Assembly (NCBI GenBank): GCA_030693515.1 | Contig: JAUYAK010000069.1 | Coordinates: forward strand, 1-64,000 | Length of the DNA stretch: 64,000 bases | From: Opitutaceae bacterium | Lineage (GTDB): Bacteria > Verrucomicrobiota > Verrucomicrobiia > Opitutales > Opitutaceae | Reading direction: 5' to 3' | Shown here: one piece after another, positions 18,305-26,095 of the stretch | How the letters are laid out: each line of letters opens with the position of its first letter | How positions within the stretch are numbered: the first letter of the stretch is position 1 | Translations under genes and position numbers: made by a program | Notes under the pieces: generated by a model | Databases searched by the model: none | What the model was told of the DNA's origin: nothing | The model's input: only the letters and a program-made list of their open reading frames with translations

Positions 18305-19710
18305 GCGGGCAGGCGCACCGTGAACCGCGCGCCGCCACCCCGTTCGGCAGGCTCAGGGCGGGCGGACGCGTCGTCGAGGACGATGGTGCCGCCGTGGGCT
18401 TCGACGATGGCTTTCACGAGACTGAGTCCAAGGCCGAGGCCGCGTTGGGAGCGGCTGGTGTCGCCACGGTAGAGGCGGCGGAAGACGGCCTCGCGTTCGG
18501 TCGCGGGCACGCCGGGGCCGTTGTCGGCGACCGTGAGCACGACGGCGCTGGACTCGGGACGCACGGAGAGCGTGACCGCGCCGCCCGGGGGCGTGTATTT
18601 GAGCGCGTTGTCGAGGAGGTTGTTGATGGCCTGGCCGAGGCGGATGGCATCGGCGGAGCACTCAGCCGGCGCGGGCTGATCGAGGGTGACGGTGATCTTT
18701 TTCTCCTCGGCGACCTCGCGGTAGAGATCGGCGGCGCGCTCGGTGAGCGAGCGGAGATCGAGGCGGTCGCGGTTGAGCTGCAAGACGCCGGCCTCGGCGG
18801 CGGAGATGTCGAGGAGCGCTTCGAGCAGGTGGAGCACGCGGTCGGACTCGTCCACGCAATCGGCCAGCGCCTCGCGCGCGGTGGCGGGTTCGCCGCCGTC
18901 GCCGAGGGCGAGCTCGGCGGTGCCGCGGAGGCGGGTGAGCGGCGTGCGCAGATCGTGGGCGAGGTTGTCGAGCGTGTCGCGGAGCACGCGCACGTGGGCG
19001 GCGTTGCGGTCGAGCAGGGTGTTGAGCTGGCGCACGAGCACGGCGAGTTCGCCGCTGCCTTCCGGGCCGGGCACGCGCGCGCTGTGGTCGCCGGTCTCAA
19101 GGATGCGGCGCGCGGTGTCGGAGACAGCGCGGAGCGGGCGCGTGGCGCGCCAGGCGAGCAGCGTGCCCACGCCGACGGAAAGGATGAGCGCTGCGCCCCC
19201 TACGACGGCGAAGGCCGTGCGCAGCGGCGCGAGCAGCACCGCACGGCTGTCGAGCAGGCGGCCGACCTGGAGCTGCGTGCCGTCGGGCCATTTGCGCGTG
19301 GCGATGGTGTAGTCGCGGAGGGCGTTTTGCGGGATGCGCAGGGTATTGATTTCCTCGGTGTAGGTGAAAGCGCCGAGCGGGGTCTGCCGCACTTGGGTCT
19401 CGATCCAGTCGGCGGGCCATTTTTCGTAGGCGGGTTGGTTGTCGGCGCGGATGAGGCGCACGAAGAAAGCGCGGCCGGCGAGCGCGGAGTCGTTTTCCAC
19501 CTGATTGCGCAGGGCGAGCGGGCCGCCGCGCTGGTAGGTCGCGGCGAACTCCTCCGCCTGCCGCACGAGACCGGCGCGTTCGCGCGCGTCGAAGGCTTCC
19601 GCAAGCAGCCAGTAGAGCACGCCGAAGAGCAGCGCGGCGCCGAGCGCGAACACGAGCGCGTATTGGCCGGCGAGCCGCAGCGCGAGGGATTGGCGCACGC
19701 GCTCAAGCAT
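18301..19710 (-). CDS. Sensor histidine kinase, 469 aa
   Basis: A membrane two-component sensor. It has a transmembrane helix at about 14-36, a periplasmic domain of roughly 125 residues, a second helix at about 165-188 and a HAMP linker (RATRPLRAVSDTARRI). The HisKA box is NLAHDLRTPLTRLR with His252, followed by an ATPase domain with N (INNLLDNALKYT), G1 (DNGPGVP) and G2 (GLGLGLSLVKAI) boxes. The overall layout resembles copper/silver-type or QseC-like sensors, but the signal is not readable. It overlaps the response regulator gene by 8 bp and is translated after it. Its stop codon falls in a palindromic repeat. Confidence 0.94.
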   Translation of the reverse strand: MLERVRQSLALRLAGQYALVFALGAALLFGVLYWLLAEAFDARERAGLVRQAEEFAATYQRGGPLALRNQVENDSALAGRAFFVRLIRADNQPAYEKWPADWIETQVRQTPLGAFTYTEEINTLRIPQNALRDYTIATRKWPDGTQLQVGRLLDSRAVLLAPLRTAFAVVGGAALILSVGVGTLLAWRATRPLRAVSDTARRILETGDHSARVPGPEGSGELAVLVRQLNTLLDRNAAHVRVLRDTLDNLAHDLRTPLTRLRGTAELALGDGGEPATAREALADCVDESDRVLHLLEALLDISAAEAGVLQLNRDRLDLRSLTERAADLYREVAEEKKITVTLDQPAPAECSADAIRLGQAINNLLDNALKYTPPGGAVTLSVRPESSAVVLTVADNGPGVPATEREAVFRRLYRGDTSRSQRGLGLGLSLVKAIVEAHGGTIVLDDASARPEPAERGGGARFTVRLPA

Positions 19711-20380
19711 GGCCGTGCGGACGGAAGACGTAGCCGACGCCGCGCACCGTCTCGATACGCTGGTGGCCGGGATCTATTTTGGCGCGGAGGCGGGACATGA
19801 CGACATCGACGACATTCGTCTGCGGATCGAAGCTGTAGTCCCAGACGTGCTCGAGGATCATGGTCTTGCTCACGGGCCGGTTGAGATGGCGGAGGAGAAA
19901 GCCGAGCAGCGCGAATTCGCGCGGCTGCAGATCCACGGACTGGCCGGCGCACGTGACGGCGCGGGAGACGAGATCGAGCGTGACATCGCCGCCGACGAGG
20001 CGAGTCGTCTCCGGCGACGACGTGGCGCGGCGGATGAGCGCCTGCACGCGCGCGACGAGTTCGGAAAACGCGAAGGGTTTGGTGAGGTAATCGTCGCCGC
20101 CCGCCTGCAGGCCGCGGATGCGATCATCGACGGAACTCTTGGCGCTGAGAAACAGGACGGGGATGGGCCGGCGCGCGGCACGGAGGCGTTTGACGAGGCT
20201 GATGCCGTCGAGCTGTGGGAGCATGACATCGACGATGGCGGCGTCGTAGTCCGTGGATTCGGCGAGGGCGAGGCCGGTCTCGCCGTCGGGCGCGTGATCG
20301 ACCGCGTAGCCGGCCTGTTTGAGGCCGCGCACGACGAACGAGGCGATTTTGGCATCATCTTCGACGACGAGGACGCGCAT
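19703..20380 (-). CDS. OmpR/PhoB-family response regulator, 225 aa
   Basis: The receiver domain has the acidic pair (VVEDDA), phosphoacceptor Asp51 in IVDVMLPQLDG and Lys101 in YLTKPF. The C-terminal winged-helix domain ends with the typical DVVMSRLRAKIDPGHQRIETVRGVGYVF. It is cytoplasmic and becomes a DNA-binding activator or repressor when phosphorylated by the kinase encoded immediately downstream at 18301-19710. The start ATG at 20380 is the only sensible one. No outputs can be assigned from this window. Confidence 0.95.
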   Translation of the reverse strand: MRVLVVEDDAKIASFVVRGLKQAGYAVDHAPDGETGLALAESTDYDAAIVDVMLPQLDGISLVKRLRAARRPIPVLFLSAKSSVDDRIRGLQAGGDDYLTKPFAFSELVARVQALIRRATSSPETTRLVGGDVTLDLVSRAVTCAGQSVDLQPREFALLGFLLRHLNRPVSKTMILEHVWDYSFDPQTNVVDVVMSRLRAKIDPGHQRIETVRGVGYVFRPHGHA

Positions 20381-20429
20381 GGTGAGTGGTGGCGGAGTGT
20401 GGGGAGCGAGGGAGGTTTGGAAAGGGTGG

Positions 20430-20464
20430 AAAAAATCAGCCCCGGGCTCATGCGAGCCCGGGGC
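20430..20464 (-). terminator. Rho-independent terminator, minus strand
   Basis: On the minus strand an 11-bp perfect stem (GCCCCGGGCTC / GAGCCCGGGGC, loop of four, 20439-20464) is followed by TGATTTTTTC at 20438-20429. It lies about 130 bp beyond the stop of the DegP-like gene and just upstream of the response regulator, so it should end degP transcription and insulate the two-component operon. Confidence 0.75.
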
Positions 20465-20527
20465 GATTTCCGTTTGTCACAACAACTGACACACAACCTG
20501 ACCCTGACCTGACCAAAGTTTGTCCGT

Positions 20528-20588
20528 GTAGGGCCTCAGCTCGCTGAGGCCGTGCTTGGAAAAAGGCCTGAGCAAGCTCAGGCCCTAC
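20528..20588. repeat. GTAGGG-family inverted repeat, 24-bp arms
   Basis: Arms 20528-20551 and 20565-20588 start GTAGGGCCT and end AGGCCCTAC. Each arm is also a palindrome on its own (GGCCTCAGCTCGCTGAGGCC and GGCCTGAGCAAGCTCAGGCC). The three differences between arms keep the outer pairing within each arm. It sits just after the degP stop, before the T-tract terminator. Confidence 0.88.
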
Positions 20589-20591
20589 AAA

Positions 20592-22127
20592 TCATGAAGC
20601 GGCCTTGTCGGACTGCGTCTCGTCGACGACCACGAAGAGCGTGTTGCCGCGCGAGTAGAGGCGGACGAGCGTCTTCTTGCTGTCGGCGGCGGTGCTGAGC
20701 TTCACGGCATCCTGGGCGGAGGTGACGGGCTGCTTGTTGATTTCGAGAATCACGTCGCCGGGACGGAGGCCGGCCTTGGCGGCGGCGGAGCCGGCTTCGA
20801 CGTTGGTGATCACGGCGCCCTTGAGACGGGCGGGTAGATTGAGCTGCGTGCGCATCTGCGGGGCGATGTCGTCGACGGCGACGCCGTTGAGCACACCCTC
20901 GTCGTTGCTCGCGACCTCGTCGGCCTCGGCCTCGCCGCGTTGGCCGCGCTTGTTCGCGCCAGGGCGCTCGGCGGTGGTGGCGGTGAGTTGCTTGATCTGG
21001 CCGTCGCGGATGATCTCGAGGTTGAGCTTCGTGCCGGGGGCGATGGCGCCGACGTTGAAGGTGAGTCGATTGGCGTCGGCGATTTTTTCGCCGTTGAGGG
21101 CGGTGATGACATCGCCGTTTTTCAGGCCGGCCTTGGCGGCGGGACTGTCGGGCTGCACATCGGCGACGAGCGCGCCGCGTTTGGAGTCGAGCCCGAGGGA
21201 ATCGGCGAGCGTGGGCGTGAGATCCTGCGCGCCGACACCGAGGTAGCCGCGGACGACTTTGCCGTTTTTGACGAGACCGTCGGCTACCTGGCTGACGAGA
21301 TTGGCGGGCACGGCGAGGCCGACGCCCTGGAAGCCGCCACTGCGGCTGAGGATCGCGGTGTTGATGCCGATGAGGCGGCCCTCGACATCGACGAGCGCGC
21401 CGCCGGAGTTGCCGGGATTGATCGCGGCGTCGGTCTGCACGAAGTCCTCGTAGTCGAGGCCGAGGCCGGCCCGGCGGCCCTTGGCGCTGACGATGCCGGT
21501 GGTGACGGTCTCGCCGAGGCCGAACGGATTGCCGATGGCGAGGACACGGTCGCCAACCTCGATCTTCGAGGAATCGGCAAACGTGATCGCGGGCAGGTCC
21601 GTGGCATCGACTTTGATGACGGCAATATCGGTCTGCGGATCGCGACCGACGACTTTCGCCTTCAACTCCCGGCCGTCGTCGAGGGCGACGAGCACCTCAT
21701 CGGCGCCCTGCACAACGTGGTTGTTGGTGGCGATGAAGCCGTCGGCGCTGATGATGACGCCCGAGCCGAGGCCGTTTTGCTGCGGCTGCTGCATCTCGGG
21801 CTGCTGACCGCCGAAGAACTGGCGGAACATCGGATGGTCGAAACCGGGGAATTGCTGGCCGTTTACGACGACCTTCTTCGCCTTGGTGGTCGTGGTGATT
21901 TTCACGACGCTCGGGGCGACGCGTTTCACGACGCCGGAGAAGCTGGCGGACTCGAGGGTGCCGCGATGCACGGGATCGGTGTCGCGCTTGATGGCGACGG
22001 CGGGCTTCGTGGAGGAAGCTGAAGATTGCGCGCCGGCGGCAAACGCACCCGCGAGGGCGAGGATGCACGCGGTCCAGAGGGCCGGCCGGCGGTTGAAGGG
22101 GGAAAGGGAGGAGAGCGTGGTGTTCAT
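20592..22127 (-). CDS. Do-like periplasmic serine protease/chaperone (DegP/HtrA family), 511 aa
   Basis: This degrades or refolds misfolded envelope proteins. The ATG at 22127 gives a signal segment ALWTACILALAGAFAAGAQ; an upstream ATG at 22157 is less likely. The trypsin-like domain has His137 (NNHVVQ), Asp167 (TDIAVIK) and Ser241 (NPGNSGGAL). The LA-loop region is short and Gln-rich (about residues 105-118). Two PDZ domains follow, each carrying an AAKAGLxxGDVI-type motif. Length is close to family members. A strong terminator lies downstream and the Tat-exported protein gene diverges upstream. Confidence 0.94.
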   Translation of the reverse strand: MNTTLSSLSPFNRRPALWTACILALAGAFAAGAQSSASSTKPAVAIKRDTDPVHRGTLESASFSGVVKRVAPSVVKITTTTKAKKVVVNGQQFPGFDHPMFRQFFGGQQPEMQQPQQNGLGSGVIISADGFIATNNHVVQGADEVLVALDDGRELKAKVVGRDPQTDIAVIKVDATDLPAITFADSSKIEVGDRVLAIGNPFGLGETVTTGIVSAKGRRAGLGLDYEDFVQTDAAINPGNSGGALVDVEGRLIGINTAILSRSGGFQGVGLAVPANLVSQVADGLVKNGKVVRGYLGVGAQDLTPTLADSLGLDSKRGALVADVQPDSPAAKAGLKNGDVITALNGEKIADANRLTFNVGAIAPGTKLNLEIIRDGQIKQLTATTAERPGANKRGQRGEAEADEVASNDEGVLNGVAVDDIAPQMRTQLNLPARLKGAVITNVEAGSAAAKAGLRPGDVILEINKQPVTSAQDAVKLSTAADSKKTLVRLYSRGNTLFVVVDETQSDKAAS

Positions 22128-22276
22128 GGCAGATGGTTGAGGCCGCCAAGATGCCACACGGAATTATCGGGGAGCTTTCGTGAGCATTACAGAATTGTAA
22201 GATTGGGCCTTGGATCGGGTCCGGATCGCGGCCGCTGAAGCCCCGTGCAGAGTGTGCCGATAGCTCCCTTCCTCTT

Positions 22277-23038
22277 ATGAACAGCCGTCGAGATTTCCTG
22301 CGCAGCGCCGTGCTCTCGGTCGCCGTGGTGACCGGGATGCGACCCGTGAGCGCCGGGCCGGTGCGCGTGGTGCGGCCGGCCGGGCCGCCGAAGCCGCCTT
22401 TCCTGCACGCCCCGATGGGCGTGGCCAACGGCTGCTTCGTCGAGACGGTCGCGCTGCTTGACGCGTGGCGCGACGCCAAGGGGACCGAGGCGTGGTCGCG
22501 CCTGCTCCAGTGGGGCGCGCGCGACGACGACGAGATCATCGCGGGTCACGCGGTCGCGATCGTCGACGAGGGTGGGGCGCTCTGGTGCTGGGATCTGAAT
22601 TTCGGCTGGAGCCGGCTGCCGGGCGAGGTGGCGCAGCGGGATGAGGCCGCGCTCGTGGCGGCGCCTGTGCTGAAGAAATATCCGCGTGTGACGGCACAAT
22701 TCCCCCTCTACCGGCACGATTTTCCGCAGACACCGGGCCAGCTCGTGTCCGCCGCGCTCGCCGTGGAGCCGAATGCAGCCGTGCGCGACGCGCGCATCGT
22801 AGGCGCGCGGCTCGCGATGGCGCGCCCGGTGAATGTCGTGCGCTTCGCTTACGCGGAGGGCGAGCGCCGGCGGGAAAGCGCCGCGGCGGTCTTCGTGTTT
22901 CATGGCCGCTACTGCGTCTATGTGCCGGAGCTGGGCACGGTGCCGTTTCGCGCGCGCGGCGGCGTCGAGAATGTGCGGCTGATTCAGGATCTCCTGCGGC
23001 GTGCGCTGCCGGGCGTGACTGGCGTGCGCAAAGCCTGA
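22277..23038 (+). CDS. Tat-exported protein of unknown function with a papain-like Cys-His-Asp pattern, 253 aa
   Basis: The protein starts MNSRRDFLRSAVLSVAVV, a twin-arginine leader. The mature part has NGCFVET (Cys53), AGHAVAIVDEGGALWCWDLNFGW (His91, Asp106) and a C-terminal beta-rich region. The order Cys, His on a strand before a loop, then Asp/Asn resembles papain-fold peptidases or transglutaminase-like proteins, but spacing alone is weak evidence. I do not recognise the family. It diverges from degP with about 150 bp between starts and is followed by the DUF1080 gene after 65 bp. Confidence 0.6.
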   Translation: MNSRRDFLRSAVLSVAVVTGMRPVSAGPVRVVRPAGPPKPPFLHAPMGVANGCFVETVALLDAWRDAKGTEAWSRLLQWGARDDDEIIAGHAVAIVDEGGALWCWDLNFGWSRLPGEVAQRDEAALVAAPVLKKYPRVTAQFPLYRHDFPQTPGQLVSAALAVEPNAAVRDARIVGARLAMARPVNVVRFAYAEGERRRESAAAVFVFHGRYCVYVPELGTVPFRARGGVENVRLIQDLLRRALPGVTGVRKA

Positions 23039-23103
23039 CGGGCCGGGATGGCGCGGAAAACGCGGTGTTGCCTGCGCGGCGCGTCGGGTTACCGGTGACG
23101 TTG

Positions 23104-23811
23104 ATGAAACTCCTCGCCCCGCTCCTCGCTCTCGCCCTGCCGCTGGCCACCTTGGTTTCCCCGGTGTCGGCGGCAAACCCCAACTCGCTTACCGCGGCGG
23201 AAAAGTCCGCCGGTTGGAAGCTGCTCTTCGACGGCCAGAGCCTCGACGGCTGGCGCGGCTACAAGACCGATGCCATCGGCGCCGGCTGGAAGGTGCAGGA
23301 CGGCACGCTCACGCTCACCGCGGCCAAAGCAGGTGACATCATGACCAAGGCGGAGTTCGCCGACTTCGAACTCAGCTTCGAGTGGAAAATCTCCGCGGGC
23401 GGCAACAGCGGGGTCATTTACCGGGTGGGTCTCGGCGAGAGCGCGAGCTTCCGCACCGGGCCGGAGTATCAGGTGCTCGATAACATCGATGCCAAGGACA
23501 ACAAGCTCGGCAACCACCTCGCCGGCTCACTCTACGACATGGGCGCTGAAGCACCGCGCGATCTCGTGAAGGCGGTCGGACAGTGGAACCAGTCGCGCCT
23601 GATCGTGAAGGGCTGGAAGGTCGAACACTGGCTCAACGGAAAAAAAGTCATCGCCGCCGATCTCGCGAGCCCCGAGGGCAAGGCGTTAATCGCCGCGAGC
23701 AAGTTCAAGGACTGGCCAAAATTCGCGTCGCTCGCGAAGGGCCACATCGCCTTTCAGGATCACGGCGACGTGGTGAGCTACCGCGCGATCAAGATTCGGG
23801 ATCTGAAGTGA
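23104..23811 (+). CDS. DUF1080 (3-keto-disaccharide hydrolase) domain protein, 235 aa
   Basis: A secreted single-domain DUF1080 protein. The ATG at 23104 starts the signal peptide MKLLAPLLALALPLATLVSPVSAA. The concanavalin-like fold is marked by GWKLLFDGQSLDGWRGY, WKVQDGTLT, FELSFEWKISAGGNSGVIYR, GPEYQVLDN and GHIAFQDHGDVVSYRAIKIR. Some members hydrolyse 3-keto-disaccharides produced by periplasmic glucoside dehydrogenases. That would fit the Gfo/Idh/MocA and TIM-barrel enzymes found at 5901-9163, although they are 14 kb away. Confidence 0.92.
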   Translation: MKLLAPLLALALPLATLVSPVSAANPNSLTAAEKSAGWKLLFDGQSLDGWRGYKTDAIGAGWKVQDGTLTLTAAKAGDIMTKAEFADFELSFEWKISAGGNSGVIYRVGLGESASFRTGPEYQVLDNIDAKDNKLGNHLAGSLYDMGAEAPRDLVKAVGQWNQSRLIVKGWKVEHWLNGKKVIAADLASPEGKALIAASKFKDWPKFASLAKGHIAFQDHGDVVSYRAIKIRDLK

Positions 23812-23824
23812 AGAGCGAGCGGGA

Positions 23825-23898
23825 GTAGGGCGGGTCTCTGACCCGCTCTTTCACGCTTTGAGTGTTCGCACCGAGGGCGGGTCAGAGACCCGCCCTAC
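23825..23898. repeat. Perfect 22-bp inverted repeat overlapping a gene end
   Basis: Arms 23825-23846 and 23877-23898 are perfect complements beginning GTAGGGCGGGTCTCTGACC, with a 30-bp loop. The right arm covers the last six codons and the TGA stop of the Rsm22-like gene (minus strand, stop at 23882-23884). It lies between convergent genes and may also terminate both. Confidence 0.92.
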
Positions 23899-24883
23899 TG
23901 TAGGCCGCGCCGCCGAGGATTTTTTCGCCCTCGCGCTGCCAGCGATAGACGAGTGGGGCCTTGGTGCGATCCAGCTCCTTGAAGAGCGCGGGGTCGGCGC
24001 GCTTGGGCAGCTCGAGTTCGGCGAGGCCGGTGGCGTCGCAGTTGAGCAAACGTGCGTAGGGCTTGAAATGCTCGGGTCGGCCGATCACGCGCGATAGAAC
24101 ACCGGCGGTTGAGGCGGGGGCGCGGCGGTCGAGGGCGAGGAAGCAGTAAGGCAGGCTGCGCAGATCGATGCCGGCGCGCTGGCCGAATTTCACCCACTCG
24201 GGGTCGGCGTAGATCGCGGCGGGCGGCGGCGCGAAGAAGTGGCACCAATGGCGGTAGTTTTCCGGCGCGGCCATCGGGCAGGCTCCGGCATGCGTGCAGG
24301 GTGCGACGACGGAAAAGGTCCCGCGCAACTCATCGCGCAGCGTCGTAAGCTGGCGGCTGACGGCGTGCGTGCCCGGCTCGACCCAGAGCACCGCCTCGGC
24401 GCGCGCGATGAGCGAGCGCAGCGTCGAGAGCGCGGAGGTCGGCAGCTCGTTAAGGACATGGCTCAGCACGAGCAGGCCGATGGGCGCATCGGCGGCGAGC
24501 AGACCGGGCGTGGCCGTGGCGACGCGCAGCGCGGGGAAGGCGCGCCGGGCGGCGTCCTCCGCGAAATCACAGGCAAGCGGCGAGTGGTCCCACACCGTGA
24601 GCGCATCGAACGACTCGGCACCGAAGCACGAAATCACGCGCCGCGCGGCCACGCCGCTGCCGCAACCCCAGTCGAAGATCTCGCGTGAGGCGGGCCGCCA
24701 GCTCCGCAGGCGCAGTTCGCGCAGGACCTGATCCCATTTCCAGCCGATGCGCTCGCCGTAGGTGAGGTCGTAGCTCGCGAGGTCCGCGGGCGTTTCCCAG
24801 TAAGGACCGGTGTGCGCCGAGCCGCTGAGGAATTTTTGCCGCAGCCGATCGAGGGCGGGCCAATCGAGTTCGGACCAAGTCAT
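23882..24883 (-). CDS. Rsm22-like small-subunit ribosomal methyltransferase family protein, 333 aa
   Basis: An SAM-dependent methyltransferase of the Rsm22 (mitochondrial small ribosomal subunit) family. Motif I is IFDWGCGSGVAARR at about 69-82, then LLVLSHVLNELP. Cysteines in the late half (Cys196, Cys202, Cys214 in APCTHAGACP and HWCHFF) match the metal/Fe-S-type cysteines of that family. The ATG at 24883 overlaps the stop of the preceding methyltransferase as ATGA, so the two are translationally coupled. The last residues, SRAGL, and the stop codon are encoded by an inverted repeat, so the native C-terminus has probably been replaced. Confidence 0.82.
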   Translation of the reverse strand: MTWSELDWPALDRLRQKFLSGSAHTGPYWETPADLASYDLTYGERIGWKWDQVLRELRLRSWRPASREIFDWGCGSGVAARRVISCFGAESFDALTVWDHSPLACDFAEDAARRAFPALRVATATPGLLAADAPIGLLVLSHVLNELPTSALSTLRSLIARAEAVLWVEPGTHAVSRQLTTLRDELRGTFSVVAPCTHAGACPMAAPENYRHWCHFFAPPPAAIYADPEWVKFGQRAGIDLRSLPYCFLALDRRAPASTAGVLSRVIGRPEHFKPYARLLNCDATGLAELELPKRADPALFKELDRTKAPLVYRWQREGEKILGGAAYSRAGL

Positions 24884-26088
24884 GGCGTCAGGACGAAATC
24901 CAAGTGCGCGGCGAGGCATTGCGACCGCACCCCGTAGAACGCCGCGAATTCGCGCACGCGGGCCGCGCGGGCGTCGTCAGGCGTGCCGCACTCGCGCTCC
25001 TTGAGGGCGGCGATCATCAGATTCTTGGCGGTGTGTTCGGTGGAGATGAACTCGAAGACCTTGGTGCGGTAGCCGGCCCACTCGAGCAGGAGCGCGCGCA
25101 GGGCGTCGGTCGCGAACTCGGCCTGGCGCTCCTGGAAAATCCCGTGGCGCAACGGCTCGGCCAGCACGGGTGGCGCGGTGAGCTGGGCGCGAAGCTCCTT
25201 CTGGCAGCAGGGCGCGACGACGAGGAGCGGCGCGCCGGCGGCGAAGCCGCGGGCGAGGGCGTCGTCGGTCGCGGTGTCGCAGGCGTGGAGTGCGATCAGG
25301 ACATCGAGGGGTTTTTCGATGGTCGCGGTGGCGATGTCACCGGCGGCAAAGGTGAGGTTCGCGAGCCCGCCCTCCTGCGCGATCCGGTTGCAGAGTTCGA
25401 CCAACTCCGCGCGCGCCTCGATGCCGTGGACCTGGGCGCGGTCGCCGAGCAGGTGGGCGAGGGCAAAGGTGAGGTAGCCTTTGCCGCTGCCCATGTCGGT
25501 CACGCGCAGCGTGCGATCGGCGGGCAGCGCCGCCTCGGCCATGAGGTGGGTGAGCAGCTCGGCAAATTTCTGGATTTGCCGGAATTTGTCGGCCATGCCC
25601 TCGCGCGGCTGGGCACGGTCGTTGGTCACGCCGAGAGCGCGGAGCCACGGGGCGGTGGCGGGGATGGCGTGGTTTTTTGCCCGATCGTTGGCCGGGGCGA
25701 GGGTCGCTGCGGGTGGCTGAGGGGAGGCCGGCGAATTCTGTCGAACGCGCAGCCGATCCTTCCCGCCGGGCTGCGCCTCGAACTGTGCGGTCTCGGTCGC
25801 AGTGAAGAGATGCGCATCGAGAAATTCCGCGCCGATCAACCGTTCGAGTTCGGCGAGCGCGGCGGCGGGCGCGTGGTTCTTGGTGAGGTCGCGCGTGGCG
25901 TGGCGCCAGACGAACGCGAGGTGCGGTCCGCCTTGCAGCGCGACCGGGCGGACGTGGAGATTCTTCAGCGTCGGGTCGGCGCCGCGATGCTTGCCGAGCG
26001 TCAGCTTGGTCAGCGTGCCGGTCTCGACGGCGTGGCGGAGCAGCGCGAGAAAGCGCGCCAGCGGGGGAAGTGCGGTGAGGACGGTCAT
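24880..26088 (-). CDS. SAM-dependent methyltransferase, 402 aa
   Basis: Begins MTVLTALPPLARFLALLRH at the ATG at 26088; 31 further upstream codons look like antisense sequence. The N-terminal part carries TKLTLGKHRGADPTLKNLHVRPV, a region seen in the methyltransferase family related to eukaryotic METTL/YcgJ-like RNA methyltransferases. The central domain has motif I TDMGSGKGYLTFALA, IEARAELVELCN and LIALHACDTATDDALA, and a CCQKE motif. The target is probably RNA or protein of the translation apparatus, given coupling to the Rsm22-like gene by an ATGA overlap. It begins 7 bp after the ABC substrate-binding gene. Confidence 0.8.
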   Translation of the reverse strand: MTVLTALPPLARFLALLRHAVETGTLTKLTLGKHRGADPTLKNLHVRPVALQGGPHLAFVWRHATRDLTKNHAPAAALAELERLIGAEFLDAHLFTATETAQFEAQPGGKDRLRVRQNSPASPQPPAATLAPANDRAKNHAIPATAPWLRALGVTNDRAQPREGMADKFRQIQKFAELLTHLMAEAALPADRTLRVTDMGSGKGYLTFALAHLLGDRAQVHGIEARAELVELCNRIAQEGGLANLTFAAGDIATATIEKPLDVLIALHACDTATDDALARGFAAGAPLLVVAPCCQKELRAQLTAPPVLAEPLRHGIFQERQAEFATDALRALLLEWAGYRTKVFEFISTEHTAKNLMIAALKERECGTPDDARAARVREFAAFYGVRSQCLAAHLDFVLTP

Positions 26089-26095
26089 CCGCGGA

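Noticed and set aside
20439-20464. Operator of the response regulator
   Set aside because: The perfect stem with a following T-tract on the minus strand is better explained as the terminator of the upstream protease gene.
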